Assembly: GCF_004803475.1 (NCBI RefSeq)
Contig: NZ_SRKY01000002.1
Coordinates: 248,001-312,000 of the forward strand
DNA length: 64,000 nucleotides
From: Aliishimia ponticola
GTDB lineage: Bacteria; Pseudomonadota; Alphaproteobacteria; Rhodobacterales; Rhodobacteraceae
Direction: 5' to 3'
The position numbers and the translations under genes were made by a program. Below the pieces are notes generated by a model, which saw nothing but the letters and a program-made list of their open reading frames with translations, did not search any database and was not told the DNA's origin. Numbering within the stretch: position 1 is the first letter of the stretch; the number at the start of each line of letters is the position of its first letter. Shown here piece after piece: positions 34,933-43,677 of this stretch.

Positions 34933-35325
34933 TCAATCAGTGCGCTTGGGGCGCGGTGCGGTATATAGGATCGTTGCAACGCATATGACAGCGACAAGCC
35001 CGATGAACAAGGTCGGCGCGCCTGCGCAGCCTTCGCGCATTGCCTGTATCCGCAGGTCCTGCCCGCCGAACGCGACCAGCGATGTCCAGATCGTCCAAAG
35101 CGCCACCGCAGCGAGCCCGCCCCATGCGCTTTTGGCCCGCAGCGCGATGACCGTGCCGACCAGAAGGGCAATCGAAACCGGTGCGGACAGCAGATATATC
35201 AGCTCGTCCCATGCGCCGACGGGGGTGCCATCCCAATCGGGGCGCAGCGTATCACAGGCCCCGGCGCGCGTCGCCGTGGGCGACAGCAAAAGCAGTGCGG
35301 TCAATCCTCTTCGAAGGGATCCCAT
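34933..35325 (-). CDS. Hypothetical membrane protein overlapping dnaX
   Basis: This 130-aa ORF starts inside the last 25 nt of dnaX and ends 13 nt before ybaB, so the four genes are tightly packed. A signal-like N-terminus (LTALLLLSPTATRAGACD) is followed by three hydrophobic helices. I recognise no family. Overlap with dnaX suggests translational coupling; the reality of the gene rests on that packing. Confidence 0.65.
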   Translation of the reverse strand: MGSLRRGLTALLLLSPTATRAGACDTLRPDWDGTPVGAWDELIYLLSAPVSIALLVGTVIALRAKSAWGGLAAVALWTIWTSLVAFGGQDLRIQAMREGCAGAPTLFIGLVAVICVATILYTAPRPKRTD

Positions 35326-37067
35326 TCGTCTTCCACTTCATGCAGGCCCTCGATTTCGGCCTCGGCTGCCAGTTCCTGGGGCGAGCGGATCGCAGCGATC
35401 TTGGCCTTGGGAAAGGCGGCAAGCACCTCTTGCACCAGCGGGTGAGCCTCGGCTTCGGCGCGGCGGGCGAGTTCTTCGGCGTCGCGTTCTTCCGCGATGG
35501 TGGCAGCATCGCACCCGTTGACAAGCGTGACCGCCCAGCGATTGCCGGTCCAGAGTTGCAGCCGCTGTCCAAGCCGCTGCGCAAGGTCAGAGGCGGCGTT
35601 TTCCGCCGGTGTGAATTCGATGCGTCCGGGCTGGTAGGCCGCAAGGCGCAGCCCGGTTTCGACTTCGACCAGCAGTTTCACATCCCGGTTGGTCCGGATC
35701 AGATCGACAACATGCGCGAAGGTGGGAAAGCGCGCCAAAGCCTGCGCCGGGTCTTGCGCCAGCGCCGCGACCGGCCCGCCAGAGGGCCCTGCGCCGCCGG
35801 AGTGATGGGTCATGGCCTGCGCGCGGGCCTGCACAGCGCTGGCCCCGGTGGACCCGGCCGACCCGGACTGGCCGCCACCGGGTGGCGGTGGGGGCGGCGG
35901 CGTCTGGCCTTGCAGCTTGCGCACCAGATCTTCGGGGGAGGGCAGGTCGGCCACGTGGGTGAGCCGGATAATCGCCATCTCTGCGGCCATCATGGCGTTG
36001 GGCGCGGCGGCGACTTCTTCCAATGCCTTGAGCAGCATTTGCCACATCCGGGTCAGAACCCGCATCGGCAGCGCGTCGGCCATGGCCTGTCCGCGGCTGC
36101 GTTCATCGGGGGACACGGTGGGGTCTTCCGCGGCTTCGGGCGTGATCATCACCACGGACACCCAATGGGTGATCTCGGCCAGATCGCGCAGCACCGCCAG
36201 CGGGTCGGCCCCATCGGCATATTGTGCGGAAAGCTCCGTCAGGGCACCGGCAGCATCGCCGCGCAGGATCATATCCATCAGGTCCAGCACCCGGCCCCGG
36301 TCGGCAAGGCCCAGCATCGCGCGCACCTGATCGGCGGTCGTTTCGCCAGCGCCATGCGATATGGCCTGATCCAGAAGCGAGGTCGCATCGCGGGCCGACC
36401 CTTCGGCGGCGCGGGTGATCAGTGCCAGCGCGTCGTCGGCGATCTCGGCCCCTTCGGCGGTGGCGATCTTGCGCAGCAGGCCGATCATCACTTCGGGTTC
36501 GATCCGGCGCAGGTCAAAGCGTTGGCAGCGCGACAGCACTGTCACCGGCACTTTGCGAATTTCGGTGGTCGCGAAGATGAATTTCACATGCTCTGGCGGT
36601 TCTTCCAACGTCTTGAGAAGCGCGTTGAAGGCCGAGGTGGACAGCATGTGCACCTCATCGATGATGTAGATCTTGTAGCGTGCGGACGCCGCCCGGTAAT
36701 GCACGGAATCGATGATCTCGCGGATGTCGCCCACACCCGTGCGCGACGCGGCGTCCATCTCCATCACGTCGACATGGCGGCCTTCCATGATCGCCACGCA
36801 ATGTTCGCATTGCCCGCAAGGATCGGTTGTGGGGCCGCCGGTGCCATCGGGACCAATGCAGTTCATGCCCTTGGCGATGATCCGTGCGGTGGTCGTTTTG
36901 CCGGTGCCGCGAATGCCTGTCATGATGAAGGCCTGCGCGATGCGATCCGCCTCGAAAGCGTTCTTGAGCGTCCGCACCATGGCGTCCTGACCCACCAGAT
37001 CGGCGAAGGTCTCGGGCCGGTATTTCCGGGCGAGAACCTTGTAGCCTGTCGTGCTGTCGTCGCTCAT
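35301..37067 (-). CDS. dnaX: DNA polymerase III subunit gamma/tau
   Basis: DnaX is the clamp-loader ATPase. The 588-aa protein has RPETFADLVGQDAMVRTLKN, Walker A in GIRGTGKTTTARIIAKG, a zinc module CGQCEHC, Walker B IIDEVHMLS and the sensor segment PVTVLSRCQRFD. The region around residues 385-425 is a Pro/Gly/Ser-rich linker, followed by the tau C-terminal domain. A programmed frameshift was not sought closely. Confidence 0.95.
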   Translation of the reverse strand: MSDDSTTGYKVLARKYRPETFADLVGQDAMVRTLKNAFEADRIAQAFIMTGIRGTGKTTTARIIAKGMNCIGPDGTGGPTTDPCGQCEHCVAIMEGRHVDVMEMDAASRTGVGDIREIIDSVHYRAASARYKIYIIDEVHMLSTSAFNALLKTLEEPPEHVKFIFATTEIRKVPVTVLSRCQRFDLRRIEPEVMIGLLRKIATAEGAEIADDALALITRAAEGSARDATSLLDQAISHGAGETTADQVRAMLGLADRGRVLDLMDMILRGDAAGALTELSAQYADGADPLAVLRDLAEITHWVSVVMITPEAAEDPTVSPDERSRGQAMADALPMRVLTRMWQMLLKALEEVAAAPNAMMAAEMAIIRLTHVADLPSPEDLVRKLQGQTPPPPPPPGGGQSGSAGSTGASAVQARAQAMTHHSGGAGPSGGPVAALAQDPAQALARFPTFAHVVDLIRTNRDVKLLVEVETGLRLAAYQPGRIEFTPAENAASDLAQRLGQRLQLWTGNRWAVTLVNGCDAATIAEERDAEELARRAEAEAHPLVQEVLAAFPKAKIAAIRSPQELAAEAEIEGLHEVEDEWDPFEED

Positions 37068-37235
37068 CCGCGCCCCCTAACTCGTGCTGGTGCAAGGTAA
37101 TGGCGCGGGCGGCGAAGGTCCACAGGCAGAAAGGGCGGTCGCGGGGTGAAGATGCAGAACAGGCGCCGCGTATCAGCACGCTTGATTGGCGCGGCGGGAC
37201 CTCTATCCTGTCCCAAACCTGGGGAGGGATTTGAG

Positions 37236-38213
37236 ATGATTGAGTTATTGGTGCTCCTTGGTGTCGGTTTGGCGATCGGCATGGCCGATGGGGGCGGCGG
37301 GTCGTCCGGCGATGATCTGCCTGAGCAAGAGGATCTGACGTCAGAGGATGATGGCCTTGTCTCCGAAGATTACCGGGCCGAATTGAACGCAACCTACGAC
37401 ATTCTGGTCGCGGAAGGCGAAATCAGCCGCAGCGAAGCGGACGCGATTCTGGATGATGTGCAATTCCGGAGCGGCGCGATCAACGTCGCGGCGGGGGCGG
37501 GCGATGACGAAATCGTGGGAAGCGATCAAGGGGATCTGCTGGATGCTGGCGCGGGCGATGATCTTGTCTTCGGCGGCGAAGGGGACGACGCCGTCCTGTT
37601 GGGCGACGGGTCGGATGCCTATGGCGTTGATACGCGGGCGGCCGTGCGCCCCGACGATTTCGAACCGTTTCCTGTGAATGTTGCGCCTTTGGGGGCGGAA
37701 TCGCAGCTTGAAGGGGGCGATGACCGGGTGCTTGGCGGGCAGGGCGATGACTATATCGCCGATGGTTTCGGCACCAACCATCTGAACGGTCAGGCCGGCG
37801 ACGATTTCCTGATTTCCGTGGATCAGGACGGCGTCACGCCGGACCGGGTCGTTGGTGGCAGTGGCGACGATGTTCTGATCGTGGACGAAGGCGACAGCGT
37901 GCGTCTTGGCGCTGGCGAAGACCGCGTCACCGTCGATGTGTTTGGCGGCCTTTCCAGCGACTACCTCACGGTAGAGATCGACGATTTCACACCCGGCGAG
38001 GATGTGATCGAGCTGGAAGGAGGGGTGGGCTGGTTGCGCCCGGCCCCTGTCCTTGATCCCGATACCGGCCAACAGATTGGGGAACGCGATCGCATCACCG
38101 TATTTGATCTGTCCGACGGGACCGGGGCTATGGTGGCCGTGGATGGTATTCCGGTCGTGCGGGTTTTCGGTGGGCAGGGGCTGACAGCGCAGGACATCCT
38201 GATCAGCACCTAA
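37236..38213 (+). CDS. RTX/hemolysin-type calcium-binding repeat protein
   Basis: The 325-aa form starts MIELLVLLGVGLAIGMADGG behind GGGGAGGGA. After a short hydrophobic start and a very acidic segment come GGxGxD-type nonapeptides in two blocks, such as AGAGDDLVFGGEGDDAVLLG and VLGGQGDDYIADGFGTNH, which bind calcium in parallel beta rolls. No enzymatic domain is visible. RTX proteins usually leave by type I secretion, but no such system is in the window. Confidence 0.85.
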   Translation: MIELLVLLGVGLAIGMADGGGGSSGDDLPEQEDLTSEDDGLVSEDYRAELNATYDILVAEGEISRSEADAILDDVQFRSGAINVAAGAGDDEIVGSDQGDLLDAGAGDDLVFGGEGDDAVLLGDGSDAYGVDTRAAVRPDDFEPFPVNVAPLGAESQLEGGDDRVLGGQGDDYIADGFGTNHLNGQAGDDFLISVDQDGVTPDRVVGGSGDDVLIVDEGDSVRLGAGEDRVTVDVFGGLSSDYLTVEIDDFTPGEDVIELEGGVGWLRPAPVLDPDTGQQIGERDRITVFDLSDGTGAMVAVDGIPVVRVFGGQGLTAQDILIST

Positions 38214-38318
38214 CTGCGACGACGGTCCTGGCTGGCACAGGGTTTTCCTGGCGCTATGTGTCGGTTACGCTTGGTGCAGCAGCACCAGTCAAGAGGGTGC
38301 ATCCATGGGGGAAAGCCA

Positions 38319-39155
38319 ATGCGTTTGAGAGGTATCCGCGGTAGCCGGAATGTCGAGGATCGTCGCGGGCGGCGGTCCGTGGGCGGCGGCGCGGGCCGTA
38401 TCGGTGGCGTGGGTCTGATCCTGCTGCTGGCGGTGGGCTATTTCACAGGTATCGATATCACGCCCCTGTTGCAGGGCGGCGGACAGACAACGCAGCAGCA
38501 GCCGGTGACACAGGCCGATGAACAGGCGGCCGAGTTTACGTCGCGCGTGTTGGCCACGACGGAACAGGTTTGGGATCAGGTCTTTGAGCAGCAGCTTGGC
38601 CGGGATTACGTGCCGCCTGTGCTCGTGCTTTACAGCAGTGTGACGCAAAGCCCGTGCGGTGGTGCTTCGGGCGCAACAGGGCCGTTCTATTGCCCGGCGG
38701 ATCGGAAAGCCTATCTGGATACGTCCTTCTTTGCGACGCTCAGCCAGCGGATGGGCGCAAGGGGCGACTTCGCCGCGGCCTATGTGGTGGCGCATGAGGT
38801 TGCACATCACGTGCAAAACCAGCTGGGGATTCTGACCAAGGTCGATCAGGCGCGCCGTCAGTCGAGCCAGGTTCAAGCCAACCAGTTGACAGTGCGGCTG
38901 GAGTTGCAGGCCGATTGCCTCAGCGGGGTCTGGGCGCAATCGGTGCAGGGGCTGCTGGAGCCGGGCGATCTGGAGGAGGCGCTGAACGCGGCACGCATGA
39001 TCGGTGACGATCACTTGCAGCGGCAGGCCGGGCAGGTGCCGCGCCCGCATACCTTTACCCATGGCACGTCCGAGCAGCGGATGCGGTGGTTTGCGCAGGG
39101 CTATCAAAGCGGGCAGGTTGCGGCGTGCGACACCTTCGCGACGAACCAGCTTTGA
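38319..39155 (+). CDS. Neutral zinc metallopeptidase, KPN_02809/YpfJ family
   Basis: This 278-aa protein has an N-terminal Arg/Gly-rich stretch, one membrane helix (VGLILLLAVGYFTGI) and a zinc peptidase domain with HEVAHH (HExxH at residues 159-163). Further family segments are GPFYCPADRKAYLDTSFF and LELQADCLSGVWAQS, which supplies the third zinc ligand region. It should be an inner-membrane-anchored periplasmic protein; substrates are unknown. Confidence 0.92.
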   Translation: MRLRGIRGSRNVEDRRGRRSVGGGAGRIGGVGLILLLAVGYFTGIDITPLLQGGGQTTQQQPVTQADEQAAEFTSRVLATTEQVWDQVFEQQLGRDYVPPVLVLYSSVTQSPCGGASGATGPFYCPADRKAYLDTSFFATLSQRMGARGDFAAAYVVAHEVAHHVQNQLGILTKVDQARRQSSQVQANQLTVRLELQADCLSGVWAQSVQGLLEPGDLEEALNAARMIGDDHLQRQAGQVPRPHTFTHGTSEQRMRWFAQGYQSGQVAACDTFATNQL

Positions 39156-39235
39156 CAAAATGACGGCGCGTTTCGCCACCCGTGCCGCCGCGTCTATCTT
39201 GACAGCTGGGGCGTTGCTGCGCCCCGCTGTAAGCC

Positions 39236-40102
39236 ATGGAGCCTCAGAAACTTACATTTGAAAGCGCGGACGGGGTGCGTCTGAACGGGACAGTGTTCAC
39301 GCCGGAACAGCCCCCGAAGGCGATCGTGATCCTGAACGGCGCGACCGGCGTGCCAGAGCGCTTTTACCGCCACTTCGCGGCCTGGCTGGCGGAGGCGCGC
39401 GGGCTTGCCTGCGTCACCTACACCTACCGCGATATGGAGGACACCAGCCCGAAGGCGATGCGCCGGTCGCGCGTAACCATGCGCAACTGGGGAATCGACG
39501 ATGCACAGCTGGTGCGGGATACCGTGCGCGCCCGTTTTCCCGGTGTGCCGATTTGGATGATCGGGCATTCGATTGGCGGAATGCTGATGTCCAAGCAGCC
39601 TTCTTTGGAGGGGATCAGCCGGGCCATTACCGTGGCAAGCGGGCTGGTATCGCACAAGGAACATCCCATGCCATACCGGGCGGCGGTTTGGCTGTTTTGG
39701 TTTGTGTTGGGGCCGTTGGGCATCCGGGCGGTGGGGTATTTACCGGGTGAGACGATCCGCTTGGGCAGCACGGTGCCGTCCACGGTGTTCTGGCAATGGC
39801 GCAAGTGGTGCACCTCTGGCGAAGCGGGCTTTCTGGCGGATGACAGCTTGCCCCGATCGGACTGGTCCCAGAGCGAGGCGCCTGTGCGGATAATCGCGAT
39901 GACGGATGATCCGATTTGCCCGCCCGCAACGGCATTCCGGCTTGAGCGGGCCTTTCCGGGCGCGCGGGAAGTTCAAAAAGTGGCGCTGGACCCGGCGCGG
40001 GAAGGTGTCAAGGAGCTTGGGCATCTGAGCGTGTTCCGGCCTGCCGCCGCGGCTTATTGGCCCGATATCATCGACGATGACAGGGACGCACCGGGTGCAT
40101 GA
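39236..40102 (+). CDS. Alpha/beta fold hydrolase (COG4757-like)
   Basis: This 288-aa hydrolase shows AIVILNGATGVPERFYRHFA in the oxyanion region, GHSIGGMLMSKQ as nucleophile elbow (Ser) and a late ELGHLSVFR as the catalytic His. These match the predicted serine hydrolases of COG4757, whose substrates are unknown. No signal peptide is present. Confidence 0.88.
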   Translation: MEPQKLTFESADGVRLNGTVFTPEQPPKAIVILNGATGVPERFYRHFAAWLAEARGLACVTYTYRDMEDTSPKAMRRSRVTMRNWGIDDAQLVRDTVRARFPGVPIWMIGHSIGGMLMSKQPSLEGISRAITVASGLVSHKEHPMPYRAAVWLFWFVLGPLGIRAVGYLPGETIRLGSTVPSTVFWQWRKWCTSGEAGFLADDSLPRSDWSQSEAPVRIIAMTDDPICPPATAFRLERAFPGAREVQKVALDPAREGVKELGHLSVFRPAAAAYWPDIIDDDRDAPGA

Positions 40103-40106
40103 TGGG

Positions 40107-40192
40107 GTCGGTGCGCCGGGCGGCGCACCGACCAAGGCGAGGGGGCGCTGCCCCCTCGCGCTCCCCCGGAGTATTTCGCGAACAATGAAGGG
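40107..40192 (+). repeat. Tandem hairpins with Rhodobacterales-type repeat tail, copy B
   Basis: An 11-bp perfect hairpin (40107-40117 with 40122-40132) is followed by a 10-bp one (GCGAGGGGGC, 40137-40146, with GCCCCCTCGC, 40150-40159) and the tail GGAGTATTTCGCGAACAATG plus AAGG (40168-40191). The tail matches copy A at 5815. The remainder of the 342-bp gap up to 40444 holds no gene I can support. Confidence 0.6.
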
Positions 40193-40444
40193 GAGATGGG
40201 CGTCGCGCTGATCTACGCATCGGGTTCTTGGTTTGCGGGGGCGCAAGGTGAGCGGTTGGATCATTTGCAGCCGATGCCGTACTGAAGTCCGTACAAATGG
40301 CCCAGATCTGTCGTGGATCAGGTTCCCTAATGTTGTGGCGCAAACTGCCGACCGGGTATTCTGGCATCGCGCGGCATTTTGCAGGGTGACGCATGGGGCG
40401 GCGGGCGCAACGGGCTTGCGTCCGGCGCGCCCTGCTTTGCTTGC

Positions 40445-41446
40445 TTACAGCTGGAACAGGCCCAAGGCACTCACCACTTCGCGCTTTGTCGTCTCGGTGC
40501 GCGCCCGCGCGCGTTCTGTGCCCTCTTTTATGACTTCAAGGACGTATCCGCGGTCTTGGGATAGCTGTGCCCTGCGCGCGCGAATAGGGGCAATAAGGTC
40601 CTGAAGGATCGCTTCCAGACGTGCCTTGATTTTACCGTCGCCAAGCCCGCCGCGCCGGTAGTGCGCCTTGAGTTCGGCAAGCGCGTTCTGGTCGGGGTCG
40701 AAGGCGTCGAGATAGGTGAAGACCACATTGCCCTCAACCCGTCCTGGGTCTTCGACGCGCAGGTGGCCCGGATCGGTGAACATCGCCTTGACAGCGGCGC
40801 GGATGTCGTCGGGCGGGGCGGACAGCGCAATGGCGTTGCCACCGGATTTGGACATTTTGGCCTTGCCATCGCTGCCGGGCAATCGGCCCGCCTTGGGGAT
40901 GATCGCCCGCGCTTCGGGCAGCACGAGGCTGCCGGCTGTTGCGTTGATCCGGCGCACGATCTCGTTCGTTTGTTCGATGAGCGGGGCCTGATCCTCGCCG
41001 ACTGGTACGACCGTCGCCTTGAAGGCCGTGATGTCCGCCGCTTGTGCCGCCGGATAGCATAGAAAACCGGCGGGAATATCGCGCCCGAACCCGCGTGCGC
41101 GGATTTCGTCCTTGATCGTCGGGTTCCGTTCGAGCCGCGCAACCGTCACGAAGTTCAGGTAGAGCATCGACAGTTCGGCCAGCGCCGGAAGATGTGATTG
41201 CAGGCAGATCGTCGTGCGCGCGGGATCAATGCCCACCGCCAAATAATCAAGTGCGACTTCGATCACGTTGCGCCGCACTTTGGCTGGGTCATGGGCATTG
41301 TCGGTCAGGGCCTGGGTATCCGCCAGCAGCAGGAATTGATCATGGCTGTTCTGATAGCGCAGGCGGTTCGCCAGTGAGCCGGCATAGTGCCCGATGTGAA
41401 GCGGCCCTGTCGTGCGGTCGCCTGTCAGAATGGTTGGTTTGGTCAT
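40445..41446 (-). CDS. trpS: Tryptophan--tRNA ligase
   Basis: The 333-aa class I synthetase starts [20 protein letters not shown], with the HIGH-type motif as LHIGHYAG (residues about 15-22) and KMSKS at 197-201. It charges tRNA-Trp. The [12 protein letters not shown] opening differs from the SGIQPSGNLHLGNY form I expect for the housekeeping enzyme of this group, so it may be a second, regulated TrpRS. It is preceded by a leader peptide with tandem Trp codons and a terminator, so its expression should respond to Trp-tRNA charging. Confidence 0.93.
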   Translation of the reverse strand: MTKPTILTGDRTTGPLHIGHYAGSLANRLRYQNSHDQFLLLADTQALTDNAHDPAKVRRNVIEVALDYLAVGIDPARTTICLQSHLPALAELSMLYLNFVTVARLERNPTIKDEIRARGFGRDIPAGFLCYPAAQAADITAFKATVVPVGEDQAPLIEQTNEIVRRINATAGSLVLPEARAIIPKAGRLPGSDGKAKMSKSGGNAIALSAPPDDIRAAVKAMFTDPGHLRVEDPGRVEGNVVFTYLDAFDPDQNALAELKAHYRRGGLGDGKIKARLEAILQDLIAPIRARRAQLSQDRGYVLEVIKEGTERARARTETTKREVVSALGLFQL

Positions 41447-41492
41447 TTTGCGTGTTCCCATGAAGTGAGGGGCCGCGCATCGGGAAGCTTGG

Positions 41493-41551
41493 AAAACAAA
41501 AGACCGCCCGTGCGGCGGCCTCGGAATAGGTTTGGTCACCCGGCCACCTTG
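41493..41551 (-). promoter_or_regulatory. Tryptophan attenuator of trpS
   Basis: Minus strand, downstream of the leader peptide. Terminator 3:4: GGCCGCC (41514-41520) pairs with GGCGGTC (41502-41508), then TTTTGTTTT (41493-41501). Antiterminator 2:3: GGTGGCC (41542-41548) pairs with the same GGCCGCC. Pause hairpin 1:2: CTGGCC and CCT of the leader coding region (41554-41563) pair with AGG and GGCCGG (41540-41549). Ribosome stalling at the Trp codons would free strand 2 and block termination. Confidence 0.82.
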
Positions 41552-41599
41552 TCAGGAGGCCAGCCACCAGGTCATTGCGATGAGTGTCGTGTTTTCCAT
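41552..41599 (-). CDS. trpS leader peptide with tandem Trp codons
   Basis: A 15-codon ORF reads MENTTLIAMTWWLAS, with two adjacent Trp codons near its end and a stop just before the pairing regions of an attenuator. There is no Shine-Dalgarno sequence; the predicted promoter puts the transcription start at or next to the A of the ATG, so it should be translated as a leaderless message, as known for rhizobial trpL. It is too short to appear in normal gene calling. Confidence 0.82.
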   Translation of the reverse strand: MENTTLIAMTWWLAS

Positions 41600-41606
41600 G
41601 GGACGC

Positions 41607-41635
41607 TACATATCGCCGGTGAAATTGCTGGTCAA
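41607..41635 (-). promoter_or_regulatory. Promoter of the trpS leader
   Basis: On the minus strand TTGACC (41630-41635) and TATGTA (41607-41612) are 17 bp apart. Seven bases separate the -10 element from the leader ATG, placing +1 on the A of the start codon or a base before it. Confidence 0.7.
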
Positions 41636-41871
41636 CAAAGGGGTGGAAGAGGCTCGCGCGCCTTGCCCTGACATTGGGCGTGGCCGGGGCTGAGATTTTA
41701 CCCCAACCGTCCCGCCGTTCGGTGGCTGCAAAATATCCCGACGGAAATCTGGCGCCCGCCCGTAGAAATGGAGCCACCCGGTTCACGGCGGCAAGTCAGG
41801 GAACCTTTTGCGCTGGCTGCGGTTAGTAAGCTAAGCTTGTTTCAGTTGGGGACTAGATTGAGGGGCTGTTG

Positions 41872-42720
41872 ATGAGCCACAAACACGTGCCGTATCTTGG
41901 TGCCATCTTGGCAGTTGGGTTTACCCAGCCGCTTTTTGCCCATGCAGACGAGGCGCATGATCGTCTTGCCCTGTTCGCGTCCTATGTCGCGAAAGACGCG
42001 GTCGTGGGAGAGCCTTCAATCGTCGATTGCACCCCAAGCGATGGCACTGAAACATCATGCTTTGTCATCGCGGTTTCGGGCGAGCCCGAAGGTCACACAA
42101 TCGGCCCGTGGTGCCCGACCAATATTTTGCAAACCGGTAAAGATGCGGGAGGGATTTGGCTGGACAACGGCGAGGTGTATGAGGTTGACGGTCCCTTCAT
42201 TTCGAAGCTCGATCAATTTTATGACGATCCGGTCAGGCAATTGTTCAATCCTGAGACGGGCGAAATCCGAGTGACGGGTACGCTTGAGGGATGCCGGGCT
42301 GCTGCGCGGCCCAATGTCGATCCGGACGAGAATAATTTCTGTGTCCAGTGCGAAATCAGCTTTTTGACGCAATCAACCGAACAGAACTATGTGCTTCCCG
42401 GGGCACCGGTGTTCGGGGATGAAACTACTCCCGTGACCGACACATACGGCACAGGTATCGCCTTCAGCGGTGCGCGTATCGACGGCCCGGCGCCGCGTGA
42501 TGCAATCCTTGCGGCGCATACCCTAGCCCCCTTCGACGATTGTGGTGGGCATGTGACTCCGGCTGTCGGCTATCGCTACCATGCCAATGATCCGGCGGCG
42601 AACGCCATCCTGCCTTGTCACACCGCGGCGACGGGATGCTCGTTGAGCGGTTGGAAAACCACCTGCGATGCGACGCTTCTGATAAAAGCTCACGGTCCGG
42701 GGGCGCGTGACGATGTTTGA
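41872..42720 (+). CDS. Exported YHYH-motif protein
   Basis: This 282-aa protein has a signal peptide (HVPYLGAILAVGFTQPLFAHA) and many cysteines. The C-terminal segment FDDCGGHVTPAVGYRYHAND resembles the YHYH domain (HxxxxxGYxYH), an uncharacterised module of secreted proteins. GAGGGG lies 6 nt before the ATG; a TTG one codon earlier is also in frame. Its last 8 nt overlap the next gene, so the two are translated together. Confidence 0.75.
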   Translation: MSHKHVPYLGAILAVGFTQPLFAHADEAHDRLALFASYVAKDAVVGEPSIVDCTPSDGTETSCFVIAVSGEPEGHTIGPWCPTNILQTGKDAGGIWLDNGEVYEVDGPFISKLDQFYDDPVRQLFNPETGEIRVTGTLEGCRAAARPNVDPDENNFCVQCEISFLTQSTEQNYVLPGAPVFGDETTPVTDTYGTGIAFSGARIDGPAPRDAILAAHTLAPFDDCGGHVTPAVGYRYHANDPAANAILPCHTAATGCSLSGWKTTCDATLLIKAHGPGARDDV

Positions 42721-43657
42721 TTCGCGTGTGATAGCTGCGTTTGCGGCGCTGCCGGTCGGCGCGGCCTATGCCCAAGGACCATCGATCACCACAGGCCCGG
42801 CGGCAACGACCATCCCATCCTTGTATGAGTGTGCGGGCGGGCGGCCAACGGCGGTGGGGCAAATCACGGCGCAGGATGGATCCATGTGGACAGTTCCGGC
42901 GGACACACGGTTTGCCGATGCCCCCAAAGCCAGCGATTTATACAATGAATGTAACGGCGTAAGGCCGTCGGGCACTGCTGAATTCGACATCAACTCGGTG
43001 CCAGTCATCGACGCAGGCGGCAGCGAGAAATTCGTCGCTTATCTTTTCGGCGACAATTATTTTGAGCTTTATGCCAACGGGAAATTGCTGGCGGTTGATG
43101 CCGTGCCCTTCACGCCGTTCAACTCAAGCGTCGTGCGCTTTACTGCCGAACGCCCCGTCACGCTTGCTGTGAAGATGGTCGATTGGGAGGAAAACCTGGG
43201 CCTGGGATCAGAACGGGGCAGGGGTTTCTCCTATAGTCCGGGGGATGGCGGCTTGACGATGCTTGTCACCGACCGCGCCGGAGAAGTGGTTGGATTGACC
43301 GATGAAACTTGGCGTGCCCAGACGTTCTACATCGGGCCACTGATTGATGCCGCCTGCCTCGACACGGGCGGCCCGCTGCGTGACAGCAGCGCATGTGAGG
43401 TTCCGCGCAGCAACGACGGCACTGCTTATATGGCGGCGCATTGGGAGGTTCCGGCAGATTGGTTTGCACCTGATTTCGACGACAGTGCGTGGCCGCAGGC
43501 GACGACCTATGACAACGATACCGTTGGCGTCGACAACAAGCCGTCCTTCACCAACTTCCCCGACCTGTTCGACCGACCGGGGGCGGACGCAGAATTCATC
43601 TGGTCCTCCAATCTGGTTCTCGACAACCTCGTGCTGCTGCGGCGCACGATTGACTAA
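42713..43657 (+). CDS. Exported protein with jelly-roll-like segments
   Basis: The 314-aa protein starts at an ATG overlapping the previous stop (ATGTTTGA) and has a signal peptide ending AAYAQG. Two segments, NYFELYANGKLLAVD and APDFDDSAWPQATTY, look like the galactose-binding-type jelly rolls found in glycosidases and adhesins. No catalytic domain is visible. The third gene encodes a lectin, which fits a carbohydrate-binding role (inference). Confidence 0.7.
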   Translation: MFDSRVIAAFAALPVGAAYAQGPSITTGPAATTIPSLYECAGGRPTAVGQITAQDGSMWTVPADTRFADAPKASDLYNECNGVRPSGTAEFDINSVPVIDAGGSEKFVAYLFGDNYFELYANGKLLAVDAVPFTPFNSSVVRFTAERPVTLAVKMVDWEENLGLGSERGRGFSYSPGDGGLTMLVTDRAGEVVGLTDETWRAQTFYIGPLIDAACLDTGGPLRDSSACEVPRSNDGTAYMAAHWEVPADWFAPDFDDSAWPQATTYDNDTVGVDNKPSFTNFPDLFDRPGADAEFIWSSNLVLDNLVLLRRTID

Positions 43658-43677
43658 ATCTCTGTAAGGGTTTCAAA

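Noticed and set aside
35181-37100. 639-aa open frame on the plus strand
   Set aside because: Antisense to dnaX; composition is Gly/His/Arg-rich without family motifs.
40068-40394. 108-aa minus-strand frame in the gap before trpS
   Set aside because: It is dominated by the two hairpins and repeat tail, has no ribosome binding site and no recognisable domain.
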